In this document: positions 17,457-26,500 of the stretch, in pieces
Layout of the letters: each line of letters begins with the position of its first letter
How positions within the stretch are numbered: position 1 is the first letter of the stretch
From: Terriglobia bacterium
GTDB taxonomy: Bacteria; Acidobacteriota; Terriglobia; Bryobacterales; Bryobacteraceae
Length of the DNA stretch: 48,603 nt
Direction of reading: 5' to 3'
Assembly (NCBI GenBank): GCA_021324185.1
Contig: JAJPJN010000103.1
Span: 1 to 48,603, forward strand
Made by a program: the position numbers and the translations under genes
Notes under the pieces: generated by a model
Seen by the model: only the letters and a program-made list of their open reading frames with translations
Database searches by the model: none
What the model was told of the DNA's origin: nothing

Positions 17457-18406
17457 TCATACAGAAAGCGGCCGCGTAGCGGCCTCGTTTTGTTGTGTCG
17501 CGAGATTGGCTTCAAACTCGGTTGGCGGCAGATAGCCGAGCGCGGAATGAAGGCGCTTTTCGTTGTAGACTTTCTCCAGGAACTCGCGAATCGACCGATG
17601 TGCCTCTTGCAGGTCGCGGTATTCACTGCGAAAAACCTCTTCGTATTTGAGCGTCTTCATGAACGATTCGCAGGCCCCGTTGTCCCAGGGGTTACCTTTG
17701 CGGACATGCTCACGCCGATTCCGCTTTCTTTGAGTAACTCCGTGTATTCGCCGCTGGCATACTGCGAACCGCGATCCGAATGGTGAACCAGACCCGGCTG
17801 CACGCTGCGCCGCGACAACGCCATTCTCAGTGCTGCCAGTGTTAACTGGTCTTCCAAGGTCCGATCCAAAGACCAGCCAATGACACGTCGCGAGAAGGCG
17901 TCGAGGATGCCGGCTAAAAAGACGAATTACTCGCGCAGCCGAATGTACCTGATATCAGCCACCCAGAGCTGGTCCATGCCGGTCAGCACCATCGTGCGCG
18001 CCAGGTTCGGATAGACTCTGCGGCCGTGATTGGAATCGGTCGTCACGACGAATTTCCGCTTTCGGATACACAGCAGATTGTCCTCCCGCAGAATCCGATA
18101 AACCCGTTTGGGATTCACCTTCCATCCTCGGCGCCGCAGTTCCGCGGTGATTCTCGGCCGCCCATAGCTCGGCCACTCCAATGCAATCCGTTGGATCCCG
18201 TCGCGCAGATCCATATCCGCATCGTGGCGAGCATGACCGTTCTCATCAAAGCGATAGAAGCTGGCGCGGCTTACGCGCCCGAGTTGCATCATGCGCTCCA
18301 CTGTAAGTCCCCGGCCGGCCTTCATTTCTTCTTTGACCTTCCGGTAGACGGCGGATTTCCAGTCAACGTCTGCAGCATCCGCTGTTCCTCGATGCGCTGC
18401 AAGCAC
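17457..18406 (-). pseudogene. IS3-family transposase orfB (inactivated)
   Basis: DDE integrase-type transposase in three readable pieces. Residues such as GRPRITAELRRRGWKVNPKR and MDQLWVADIRYIRLRE (first Asp) come first. A TAA at about 17933-17935 then stands where a Glu codon is expected, between RLRE and FVFLAG. The frame resumes with GILDAFSRRVIGW and HHSDRGSQYA (second Asp), and a one-base loss near 17695-17700 shifts it again (PGTTGPANRS in place of NPWDNGACES). The last piece has NEKRLHSALGYLPPTEFE (catalytic Glu). One nonsense codon plus one frameshift make it non-functional. Confidence 0.85.
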
Positions 18407-18665
18407 CCCTTCAAAAAATCGATCTCCAACGCCTGCTGGCCGATTTTTCTTTCCAGCTCAGCGATCCGCCCGTCCGTCCAGCGCTGCTTGCCATTGCCGG
18501 GGAACACATTGCCCGGAGCCTCTCGGAACTCCGCCGCCAGCGGTGCAGCACGTTCGGGTTGACTTCCACTCCCCGTGCCACCTCGGCGACTGATATGCCC
18601 TTGCTCCAGCCGCCGTACAGCGGCTAATTTGAACTCTTCGTGAACTGCCTGCGAGACAATCCCAT
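18322..18665 (-). pseudogene. IS3-family transposase orfA (frameshifted)
   Basis: From the ATG at 18665 (MGLSRRQFTK) the frame soon breaks. AAGAGTTC lacks one G relative to the expected TKEFKLAA reading, and two further single-base shifts appear around GISVAEVARGVEVNPNVLHRW and EFREAPGNVFPGN. The last part reads cleanly as the leucine-zipper end RIAELERKIGQQALEIDFLK. IS3 orfA proteins have an N-terminal HTH and a C-terminal zipper and are normally fused to orfB by frameshifting, but these shifts are internal to orfA and destroy it. Confidence 0.8.
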
Positions 18666-18705
18666 TGACTCAATTCTCCATTCGATGAATTTTGAGTCTT
18701 AGCTT

Positions 18706-20352
18706 GAGCCTGTCGGAGAAATAATGTTCTTGAGCCTTCGGTATGAAGGCAATTAAAACATTTTTCGGTCTGGAAAGCGTTTACATGCGGAATGCGCGCA
18801 GAGAAGTGGGGGTAGCAAAGGACGTGTTTAAAACAGTGGCGTTATCATCACCCAATCAGCATTAAAAACGAAAAGTTGTTTGCACGCACTTATACGGTCA
18901 CCTGCCGAGGGCGATATCGGAAGAGCTTTAGCAAATTATGCGTCGCGCAGATGATCCGCCACTCGGCCTGCACACGGCTCAGACCGCGAAGCGCAAAGCG
19001 CCGGAAACCTCTCAGGTCTTTGATGTAGCCGATCACCGGTTCGACGATGGCTTGTCGCATGCGATAGAGAGCGCAACCGGCTTTTGTAGCTAGCTCAACA
19101 CGCATCCGTTGAGCCACTTGATTATTGGCCATTTGCCGCGGCTGGCGATTATTTACCGTGCCAGATCCATCTGGCGGAACGAGGACCTGTGCACCGCTCT
19201 GGGTCGCCTTTTGCACCATTTCGGTATTCCAGTAGCCCGCATCGGCGGTGACCACCTCGGGTCGTTGACCAGCATTGCGCTCGGTGCTCTCCATCATCTG
19301 CAATAACTGGCCGCGATCTAATACCTCTTGGGTCACTTCCGCCGCCACGATCACCTGCGTTTCCGAATCCACCGCGAGTTGCGCGTTATAGCCTTGCACG
19401 ATACAGCCTCGTCCATTGTCGTGCATCTGTCGTGAATCTGGATCGGTGAGATTTTGCGACCGCGAAGGACAAGCTGCATTGCGGAGTGCCCTGTAGTATC
19501 GCTTTCTTTCCTTGTGGCAGTCTTTTGTGTGAAGCAGGGGCTCTTCTCCTTTGCGCGGGCGCCCGCGCTTCCCGCGGCTGGACCACTCCTGCTTCGCTTC
19601 TTCCAGCTTCTGTTGTGCCTCCTGTTCCAGTTCGCGTTTGGCTTGTTCGAGCCGCTTCAGTCGGCTCTGCGCCTGAGCTAATTCCGCAGGCAGCTCATCG
19701 CACTGCTGCTGTTTTCGTCCTTCCGCTTCGTCCACCTCGCAGGGCCGCCGAAGCAATTCGTCGACTTGTTCTCTCCAATACTGCTCCTGCTCACTCAGTT
19801 TTCCGTAGCTCATCGATTTGTGGGCGCTCGCATTGGCTTGCAATTTCGTGCCATCGATTGCCACATGTCCCAGCTTTACCAGGCCCGCTTTTTGACACAG
19901 CTGCAGCGCTTGCACGAACAGGCAGCTCAGGCTCTCAAGATGTTGCTGCCGAAAGTTTGCAATTGTGTCGTGATCCGGGTGCTGATCGGCCGTCAAATAG
20001 CGAAACGCCACGCTATCGTAGGTCGCCTGCTCAAGGCGTCGCGAACTCGACTCGCCAATGGCGTAGCCATACAGCAACAGCCGCGTCAGCATCTCCGGAT
20101 GATACGCCGCGAGTCCGCGCCCGTCCTTTCGCTCGTAGCAATCATAGATTTCGCTCAGATCGAGGTGATGCACTACGTCTGCCACAAATCGCGCCAGATG
20201 ATCCTCTGGCAGCCAATCGTGCAAGCTCGGCGGCAGCATAAATGGTTGATCCAGAGAGCAGGTTCGGAATCGCTTACTCATCCTGCTCCAATAGTGTAAG
20301 CAGGAATCAAACATTGTCAATAGAAACTGTTTGATCTATTTCCGACAGGCTC
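18706..20352. mobile_element. IS1182-family insertion sequence nested in the IS3 leader
   Basis: Bounded by 12-base inverted repeats GAGCCTGTCGGA (18706-18717) and its complement (20341-20352), with weaker similarity continuing inward (AGAAATAA against AATAGATC). It carries a single full-length transposase on the minus strand and splits the 5' leader of the IS3-family element just upstream of orfA. A clean target-site duplication is not obvious: the flanks are TTAGCTT and GCTGTTT. Because its gene is intact and the host element is broken, it is the younger insertion. Confidence 0.85.
18890..20281 (-). CDS. IS1182-family transposase
   Basis: Start set at the ATG at 20281 (MSKRFRTCSLDQPF), preceded by GGAG; an upstream in-frame ATG at 20320 is less typical for the family. 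About 463 residues. The family N-terminal domain (LPPSLHDWLPEDHLARFVAD) and the YHPEMLTRLLLYGYAIG segment come first. The first catalytic Asp is in AIDGTKLQANAS, a coiled-coil-like charged insert lies near 180-270, the second Asp is in VTADAGYWN and the Glu in EPVIGYIKDLRGFRRF. The C-terminus ends with the conserved AEWRIICATHNLLKL. It appears complete and could still be active. Confidence 0.92.
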   Translation of the reverse strand: MSKRFRTCSLDQPFMLPPSLHDWLPEDHLARFVADVVHHLDLSEIYDCYERKDGRGLAAYHPEMLTRLLLYGYAIGESSSRRLEQATYDSVAFRYLTADQHPDHDTIANFRQQHLESLSCLFVQALQLCQKAGLVKLGHVAIDGTKLQANASAHKSMSYGKLSEQEQYWREQVDELLRRPCEVDEAEGRKQQQCDELPAELAQAQSRLKRLEQAKRELEQEAQQKLEEAKQEWSSRGKRGRPRKGEEPLLHTKDCHKERKRYYRALRNAACPSRSQNLTDPDSRQMHDNGRGCIVQGYNAQLAVDSETQVIVAAEVTQEVLDRGQLLQMMESTERNAGQRPEVVTADAGYWNTEMVQKATQSGAQVLVPPDGSGTVNNRQPRQMANNQVAQRMRVELATKAGCALYRMRQAIVEPVIGYIKDLRGFRRFALRGLSRVQAEWRIICATHNLLKLFRYRPRQVTV

Positions 20353-20353
20353 G

Positions 20354-20383
20354 CTGTTTGTCTCAAATTTGGGGGCAAGTCCA
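20354..20383. repeat. IS3-family terminal inverted repeat, right copy
   Basis: Complement of TGGACTTGCCCCC ... TGAGACAAACAG; partner of 17214-17243. It is separated from orfA by the inserted IS1182-family element. Confidence 0.85.
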
Positions 20384-20691
20384 TAGCGACTCCAACGCGC
20401 CATGAGACGGCGCAGTTGCAGTTGGTGCTTAGCTTCCACGAGTTTATTCACCAGTCCGGCGGCGGTTGTGAAGCGGACGCGGCGTTTCTGCCGGCAGGCC
20501 GCTACGCACACACCGGTGAGCAAATGAGTTTTGCCGGTGCCACATTCACCGATGAACAACACGGGCTCGGCGCGTTCGATGTAGCCGCCATCGGCCAGGT
20601 CGCGCATCTTAGCCGCTGTGACATCCGGAGACTGAGTGTAGGCAAATTCTTCCAGAGTTTTCACGCGCGGCAGATGAGCTTCTCGATACAC
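20384..20691 (-). pseudogene. IS21-family helper ATPase istB, fragment
   Basis: Minus-strand frame with [20 protein letters not shown], the Walker A motif [13 protein letters not shown], and [20 protein letters not shown] followed by [14 protein letters not shown]. This is the AAA+ domain of IstB, which assists the IS21 transposase. The frame is cut exactly after the RWSRY motif by the IS3-family inverted repeat, so Walker B and the C-terminal part are missing. The N-terminal end is lost as well at the junction with the recombinase fragment. No istA is present. Confidence 0.85.
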
Positions 20692-21179
20692 CTAAAGGCC
20701 GGAAAGGGAAGCGCACGGCGCGAACGGTTGCGGTATCGCCGGGAACCATTGCGGAGCTGCAAATCTGGCAGATGCTGCTGCCGAAGAACACGCCGGACAC
20801 ATACCTGTTCCCAACCGAGCGGAACACCCCGCTACGCCGCGATAACGTCTGGAATCGGGCGATGTTCCCAAAGCTGAAAACGGTTGGCCTGGAGTAGGCG
20901 ACCTTCCAGGTCCTCCGTCGAACAAACGCCAGCTTGTCGCGCATCGCGAAGATCGACGACAAGGTAGCTGCGGACCAGCGCGGCCACGGACTCGGCATCA
21001 GTCTGGAAGTGTACTCAATCAGCGATCTTCAGCAGAAGATCGAGGCAGTGAAGCGCCTCGAATCTGAGGTGATTCAGTTCAGTAATGAAACCCGCGATTC
21101 AGGGGAGGGTGGAAAGCCACGAAAACGGCGATTCACTCGGTCTCGGGAAGAAAAACGGAGTAAACGGAGTAACGCTTGA
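20685..21179 (+). pseudogene. Tyrosine recombinase (integrase) C-terminal half with a nonsense codon
   Basis: One continuous frame reads [20 protein letters not shown], then TIAELQIWQMLLPKNTPDT, YLFPTERNTPLRRDNVWNRA and GLE, a TAG at 20895-20897, and ATFQVLRRTNASLSRIAK, ADQRGHGLG and EVYSISDLQQK. The TAG stands where related integrases carry a Trp or similar residue (LEWATFQ-type), which fits a single TGG to TAG change. The Arg of LRRT, the His of GHG and the nucleophile Tyr of VYS are preserved downstream. The N-terminal DNA-binding part is missing. The gene ends 30 bases before the 3' end of tRNA-Gly, as expected for an integrase next to its attachment site. Confidence 0.85.
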
Positions 21180-21209
21180 TTTAAGATTCTTCCCAAGTTA
21201 TTGAAAAGA

Positions 21210-21284
<75 letters not shown>

Positions 21285-21407
21285 TCGACTTTCAACCACA
21301 TCCAAACGAATGTTCGCTCGAAGGCCATTATACTGCTAAGCACTCCGTTGGTCGACTTAAAGCCGTAACGTCCCAAGCTGGCGCATTGTTCGGCGGCTTT
21401 CAAACCG

Positions 21408-21740
21408 CTACGATCTGCGGAGATTCCTTGGGCTCGGCATCACTCTGGCGAAAAGTTGGTCCCATTTGTGAGGATTTTGGAAAGGTCCCCTGCCTCCCGG
21501 AAAGGTCTTATTCAAGACCCGGACACTCTCGATTTCATCGACGTTCATTAGGCGCCAGTTGGGCGGGCGGCCCGTCGTTTCGCCAACAATCAGTTGATAG
21601 GCAAGAAGCTTCGCGGTGCCGTTGAGCGTGCCATAATCGTGTGGTTCAACGGTTCGTTTCTTATCGTGATAAACGACTTCTAAGAGCTGCCTTTCTGTTA
21701 TGGCTGTTCGAAGCAGCTTATCAATATTTTCCTTGGGCAT
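21408..21740 (-). CDS. Short WYL-domain-like protein
   Basis: 110 residues. The core resembles a WYL domain: LLEVVYHDKKRTVEPHDYG, a middle strand region with LLAYQLIVGE, and WRLMNVDEIESVRVLNKTF. WYL domains sense ligands or nucleic-acid ends in larger transcription regulators, including those of defence loci; here no HTH domain is attached. A C-terminal tail of about 25 residues is basic. It stands alone between the tRNA and the sensory operon on the same strand. Role unknown. Confidence 0.7.
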   Translation of the reverse strand: MPKENIDKLLRTAITERQLLEVVYHDKKRTVEPHDYGTLNGTAKLLAYQLIVGETTGRPPNWRLMNVDEIESVRVLNKTFPGGRGPFQNPHKWDQLFARVMPSPRNLRRS

Positions 21741-21803
21741 GCGTGGGTGCCCCCGCGGTTTGATTCCATTGTAGGCCGCTGTTAAGTGGCAACGGGTTCC
21801 GAA

Positions 21804-23504
21804 CTACGCGACTTTCGCTTCCAGATGCGCCCTCACCTCCGCTAAGAGCTGAGTTTTGGAAACGGGCTTTTGAATGTATGCTGTCCAGACACCCGCCTTA
21901 GCCGAATCCAGCTGGTCATGAGCGGTCAGAGCCACAATAGGGACCGGCGGGCGGCCCTGGGACTTCTCCCACTCTCGAATACGCGTAGCGGCTTCGTAAC
22001 CGTCCATCTCTGGCATTTCCACATCCATCAAAATCAATTGATAGTGATGCGCAGCGACCCGTTCGAGCGCTTCCCTCCCGTTCGCAGCGAAGTCCAACCG
22101 GTATGCCTCGCCCTCAAGATACGCTCGCAGAAGAAAACGCGTGGCTTCAAAATCGTCCACAACCAAAATGTACGGCAGTTCGGATGATTGCTTGTCCACG
22201 CGGCTTGGAATGTACCCTTCCGCTTCATACCAGTTATTTAACGCCTCAAGCTTGCTCGATAATTGGCTGGCATCCTTGTGCAGTCCGGATTTGAGCCATT
22301 CGGGAAGCTCAGGGTTCCCGGCTGCTTCTTCGTTTGTGGCAGGCTGCTCTCCTGCCCGGAGCATATCCACTTTTCTTCGCAACTCCGCTTCGAGTAACTT
22401 ACGCGGCGTAATGTCGTGAGCGACGTACAAATGGCCGGTTACCTTACCAGCAATGTTCTTCAGTGGCGTAATCGAAACGTGTACATGTAAAGGCAGGCCA
22501 TCTTTGCGAAGATAGGTCGTTTCATATTCTTTGGACTCGCGCATGCGGGCAACGTCCTCCGCACCGGACGATTGCTCTTGCACGATGCTCGGCAAACTAC
22601 GTCCGATAGCCTCCTCAGCCTGGTAGCCAAGAAGTTTGGTAGCGCCTGCGCTGAACAGCGTAATGCGGCCGCTTGAATCCTCTGCAATGATTGAAACCGA
22701 TGTTGCCGCCCTTAGCACCGATTCTAATTTCCAGTTGACCTCCGTTATTTCACCCGCGCGTTCGGAAAGAACCCGGCTGGTCTGTGCAAGCGCTGACGCA
22801 AGCCGGCCTAGTTCATCCGTTGACGGATCCAACGATTTCACGTTCAGCCCCTCGGCAATCAGGAATGCAGATTCAAGCAATTGTGATATGCGGCGCGAAA
22901 TATTGTTCGAAAGTAAAGCTACTCCGAAAAAGCTTCCCAGGACTCCAACCAGAATTGTCCCTGTAATCACGATGGCCAAGAGGGCTTGTAGCCGGCCCGT
23001 GCGATCGGTTCGAGAACTCAACAGGCGCAGTTCTTCCTGATCCATCTCCGTAATCCTGCTTTGTACTTGGGAACCCAGGCTGGCCTCTGCTGTCCGATTT
23101 ACGGAAGATGCACTCAGAAAATTGATACAGCGGCTAAGCAGCGAATTCACCTCCGAAATTCTGCGCTGCTGGCCTGGATTGTCGGACGTTAGCTGTTGAA
23201 TGTTCGCAAGGGTTCCCTGCGATTCGACCAATGCAGATCTCGCGGCAGACTTTGCGTCCGGTGTTTTCGAATCGAGATACTTCGATAAACGCGCCTCAGC
23301 CGCGCTGAACTGACGTTCGAAACTGGCCACAGCTAGACGAACTTGGAGCGTGTGTATCACCCACCGGTTCGCGTCCTGTTGTTGCGATGATACTAAGCCA
23401 ATGAGCACGCAACTCAGCAGGAGTGCTGTCATGGGCAGCAGGACGGCTACCCTCAGTTTGGTTCTGATGGGGTAGTTGCGCCATCTAAGTGCATTCGACT
23501 GCAT
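21804..23504 (-). CDS. CHASE3-HAMP-PAS-receiver protein without a kinase domain
   Basis: 566 residues. A first membrane helix at about 20-40 is followed by a periplasmic CHASE3-like helical domain (about 40-170; note ANRWVIHTLQVRLAVASFER). A second helix lies at about 172-200, then HAMP to about 252, PAS at about 260-365 (VSIIAEDSSGRITLFSAGA; RKDGLPLHVHVSITPLKN) and a linker. A receiver at about 445-563 has the phospho-acceptor Asp494 (LILMDVEMP) and conserved Lys546 (QKPVS). No HisKA or HATPase motifs occur. It lies 77 bases downstream of the hybrid kinase gene, same strand, so it probably receives phosphate from that kinase's HPt domain, joined to its own sensing input. Confidence 0.88.
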   Translation of the reverse strand: MQSNALRWRNYPIRTKLRVAVLLPMTALLLSCVLIGLVSSQQQDANRWVIHTLQVRLAVASFERQFSAAEARLSKYLDSKTPDAKSAARSALVESQGTLANIQQLTSDNPGQQRRISEVNSLLSRCINFLSASSVNRTAEASLGSQVQSRITEMDQEELRLLSSRTDRTGRLQALLAIVITGTILVGVLGSFFGVALLSNNISRRISQLLESAFLIAEGLNVKSLDPSTDELGRLASALAQTSRVLSERAGEITEVNWKLESVLRAATSVSIIAEDSSGRITLFSAGATKLLGYQAEEAIGRSLPSIVQEQSSGAEDVARMRESKEYETTYLRKDGLPLHVHVSITPLKNIAGKVTGHLYVAHDITPRKLLEAELRRKVDMLRAGEQPATNEEAAGNPELPEWLKSGLHKDASQLSSKLEALNNWYEAEGYIPSRVDKQSSELPYILVVDDFEATRFLLRAYLEGEAYRLDFAANGREALERVAAHHYQLILMDVEMPEMDGYEAATRIREWEKSQGRPPVPIVALTAHDQLDSAKAGVWTAYIQKPVSKTQLLAEVRAHLEAKVA

Positions 23505-23581
23505 AGCTGATTCCCTGCAATACTTATCGGCCGGCTCAGTCGTCTGCTGTAATTCGATGGTGCTAAGCAGGTTAATGCAAT

Positions 23582-26500
23582 CTAGCTTTCAGATAATTCC
23601 ACGTTGGCCAGATATTCCTCAAGTGCTGCGACCTGTTTCTGCAGATTGCGCGAATCCTGTCGGCTGGCGGAAGTTTCCAGGGCTGCTCCCAAAGCGGTCA
23701 ATTCCTCAAATCCAAAGGAAGAGCCCGTTCCTTTCAAATTGTGAGCGAGCGTGCGAATGTGCTCGAAATTCGAATTCCGCAGAGCTTCGTTTAAAGCCGC
23801 CAGTTCGCTTCTCCTCGCGGCCAAATAGCGCGCCGCAAGATCTCCCAGTCCCTCCGGCGTTTTTATTTTGATTCGTTTCTGCATGCCAATGGTATCGGCC
23901 GTTTCACTCCGACGTCTATATGGTTCGAGCGCAGTAAGCAAAGTCAATTTGGACAAGGGCTTGGATAAGTGTGCATCGCATCCGGCTTCACGCGCGGCTT
24001 GAATATCTTCCGGACGTGCATTGGCCGTCAGCGCAATGACCGGGATGCGGGACAAATTCCGCTTCTGCTCAGACCTCCGCAGAGCGCGCGTAGCAGTGAG
24101 CCCATCCATGACGGGCATGTGCATGTCCATCAATATGAGATCGAATTTTTCTTGTTCAAATTTTTCTACGGCCTCCTGGCCATTTTCCACAAATCTCAGG
24201 CGATGACCCGTACCCTGAAGATATGTTTCAAGAAGCAGGCGATTGTCCGGTGAATCGTCCGCGATCAGAATGCGAAGGTGCTCCCTGACTGTGTGCTCCC
24301 GGGGGCACACTGTTTCTGAGTTCGCGGCGGGTCCGCTGTCCCTCGGATGAACAGGTTCCAACGGTACTGCAAACCGGAATGTGCTCCCTTCTCCGGGCGC
24401 GCTGGTTACGGTAATGGAGCCGCCCATCAATTGCACCAGACGCCGGGTGATTCCGAGGCCCAATCCAGTTCCTCCATATCTGCGCGTAGTGGAGGAATCG
24501 GCCTGTGTGAAATCGCCAAAAATAGTCTCGAGCTTGTCTTCGGGAATGCCAATTCCGGTATCTGATACTGCAAATTCAATCCAGCCGGGCTGCCCGGCAG
24601 CGTTGCGGACAGAGATCTGAATTGAGCCGTGTTCGGTAAATTTTACGGCGTTTCCCAGTAAGTTGATGACCACCTGCTGCAGCCGCAGAGGATCTCCCAA
24701 CACCCGGACCGCCACTTCTGTGCCCCACTCGGTTCTCAACGCAAGGCCTTTCGCGCGCGCGTTCGTTTCAATGATTTCGGCGACCTGATTTACCAATTCC
24801 TTCAGATCAAATTCGATGCGCTCCAGCTCCAGCTTTCCGGCTTCGAGTTTAGACAAATCGAGAATGTCGTTGATGAGCGTCATCAGATTGGATCCGGCGC
24901 GGCGCAGTACCTCTATATACCGGCGCTGGGTCGTGTTCAAGGGCGATTCCGCAAGGACTTCGGCCATTCCGAGGATCGAATTCATGGGAGTCCGAATCTC
25001 ATGGCTCACCACCGCGAGGAATTCACTTTTGGCACGATTGGCTTCCTCGGCAATTCGGGTTTGAGTCTCGGCCTGCAGCCGACCTACTTCCAAGCGATTC
25101 AGTAACCATGCGGTCATCCAGATCAGAAGCGAAAACGCGACAATATTCGCGTAAGCGAAAATTGCAAGGCCGAGATTGGTGTCGTATAGACCTTTAAGCT
25201 GGCCTTGCCATCGCAGCCAGCCAAGCGCCGCCGGTACAATGATGGCCGCAGGCAGCAGACGCCTGGCCAAAATTCCGCCCGGCGCATCGCTCGAAGCCGT
25301 TCGCATGAACCCGTTTTCCGGATGCGAGAGCAACAGGGCCGCGCAGATTGCAATTGCCGCGAACGATGCGCCAAATCTCATCGCGTGCTGCCCCGCGAAG
25401 CCGAACAGGTCTCGAACGCCGTAAAGAAACGCCAAAACACTGAGCAGACTTATGCCGCCCGCAGTCAAAATGAGACTTTGGGCCGTCCTGATCCGCCGCG
25501 TAAATCCCAGCAGCAATCCGGATAGGCCAAGGAGCGAATAACAGAGAGCAGAGGCAAGGCGCATCCGTTCCAGTTGGAGCAACGTGGACCCGCGCACAAT
25601 CAAGAGTCGATCAACATGTAAATCAACACCCGACGCATACTCGGCAATCGTGAGGATTGCGATTAGAGTGCTCGTACTCAAGCAAACAAACTGAACCGCC
25701 CGCTTCGCTCGGTTGCTCGCGTCGTCGCGCTGCAGTGACGCTGCTGCGCCAATCAGGAAAACGCAGAGCGCCGTGTTCGGTCTCATTAACATCAGGAACT
25801 GAGCGTGAAAAATCCATCCGCCCGCCAGCACGAGGAGACCGAAAGTTGCCGTTAACTGCCCGATGAACTTCGATGCCGCTAAGAACCCGGATCGTGGATT
25901 GGAAGCCTGGTGCTGCTCCGGCTTCGAAGACGGAATGAGCGCGCGGCGCAGCCGGAGGACCCAGATGAGCATCGCAAAGCAGATCAATAGCAGGAAGCCA
26001 ACAAGCCAGAGAGTATTCCGCAGACTCAGCAGCGGCTTGCGGGTCACCACAATGTCCGCCGCAGATCGCAGCAAAATGTGGAAAGACTTGGGATCGCGAT
26101 TCTGATCGGTGACAACCACGCAAATCCCGGTGAGCCGCACATGGCTGGCGGGAGCGGTTCTGGGCACAGGGGCCGTGTCGCTCGATTTTTGAAGGTGGGC
26201 TTGAAATATGGTCTGCCCGTCGCGTAGATACCAGACGGAATCCGAGGGTTGGTCCATCTGAGACACAACTTCTCCGTCGATCTCTACAAGAACACCGTCG
26301 TAAGGTGCAATGGCAAAACCGTTTCGATATTGAATAACCTGTGAAGCGACCACGTGAACCGGTTTCACCGGACGGCCAGCGCTGATTTTGCGTATGATAG
26401 CATCCTGGAGTGCAGGCGAATATTCGCCCGAGGCGACGAAACCCGCTGCTTCCACTCGTTCGCCTGGTTCGAAGCGAATGTTCCCGGCGGTGTTTATCGA

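Larger units (their letters stand above)
17214..20383. mobile_element. Decayed IS3-family element interrupted by an IS1182-family element
   Basis: Terminal inverted repeats of 30 bases bound it: 17214-17243 and, in inverse orientation, 20354-20383. Both read TGGAC-Y-TGCCCCC, five variable bases, then TGAGACAAACAG. Removing the nested element (18706-20352) leaves about 1.52 kb, a typical IS3-family size, with orfA and orfB on the minus strand. Both frames carry disabling mutations. The bases next to the two ends differ (GG on the left, TAG on the right) and the flanking genes differ (SNF2 versus istB), so the element does not show an ordinary target duplication. Confidence 0.85.

Noticed and set aside
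18690-20365. Target-site duplication of the IS1182-family element
   Set aside because: The flanks share only GCT-like bases when the ends are shifted by one or two positions; this is not strong enough to assign.
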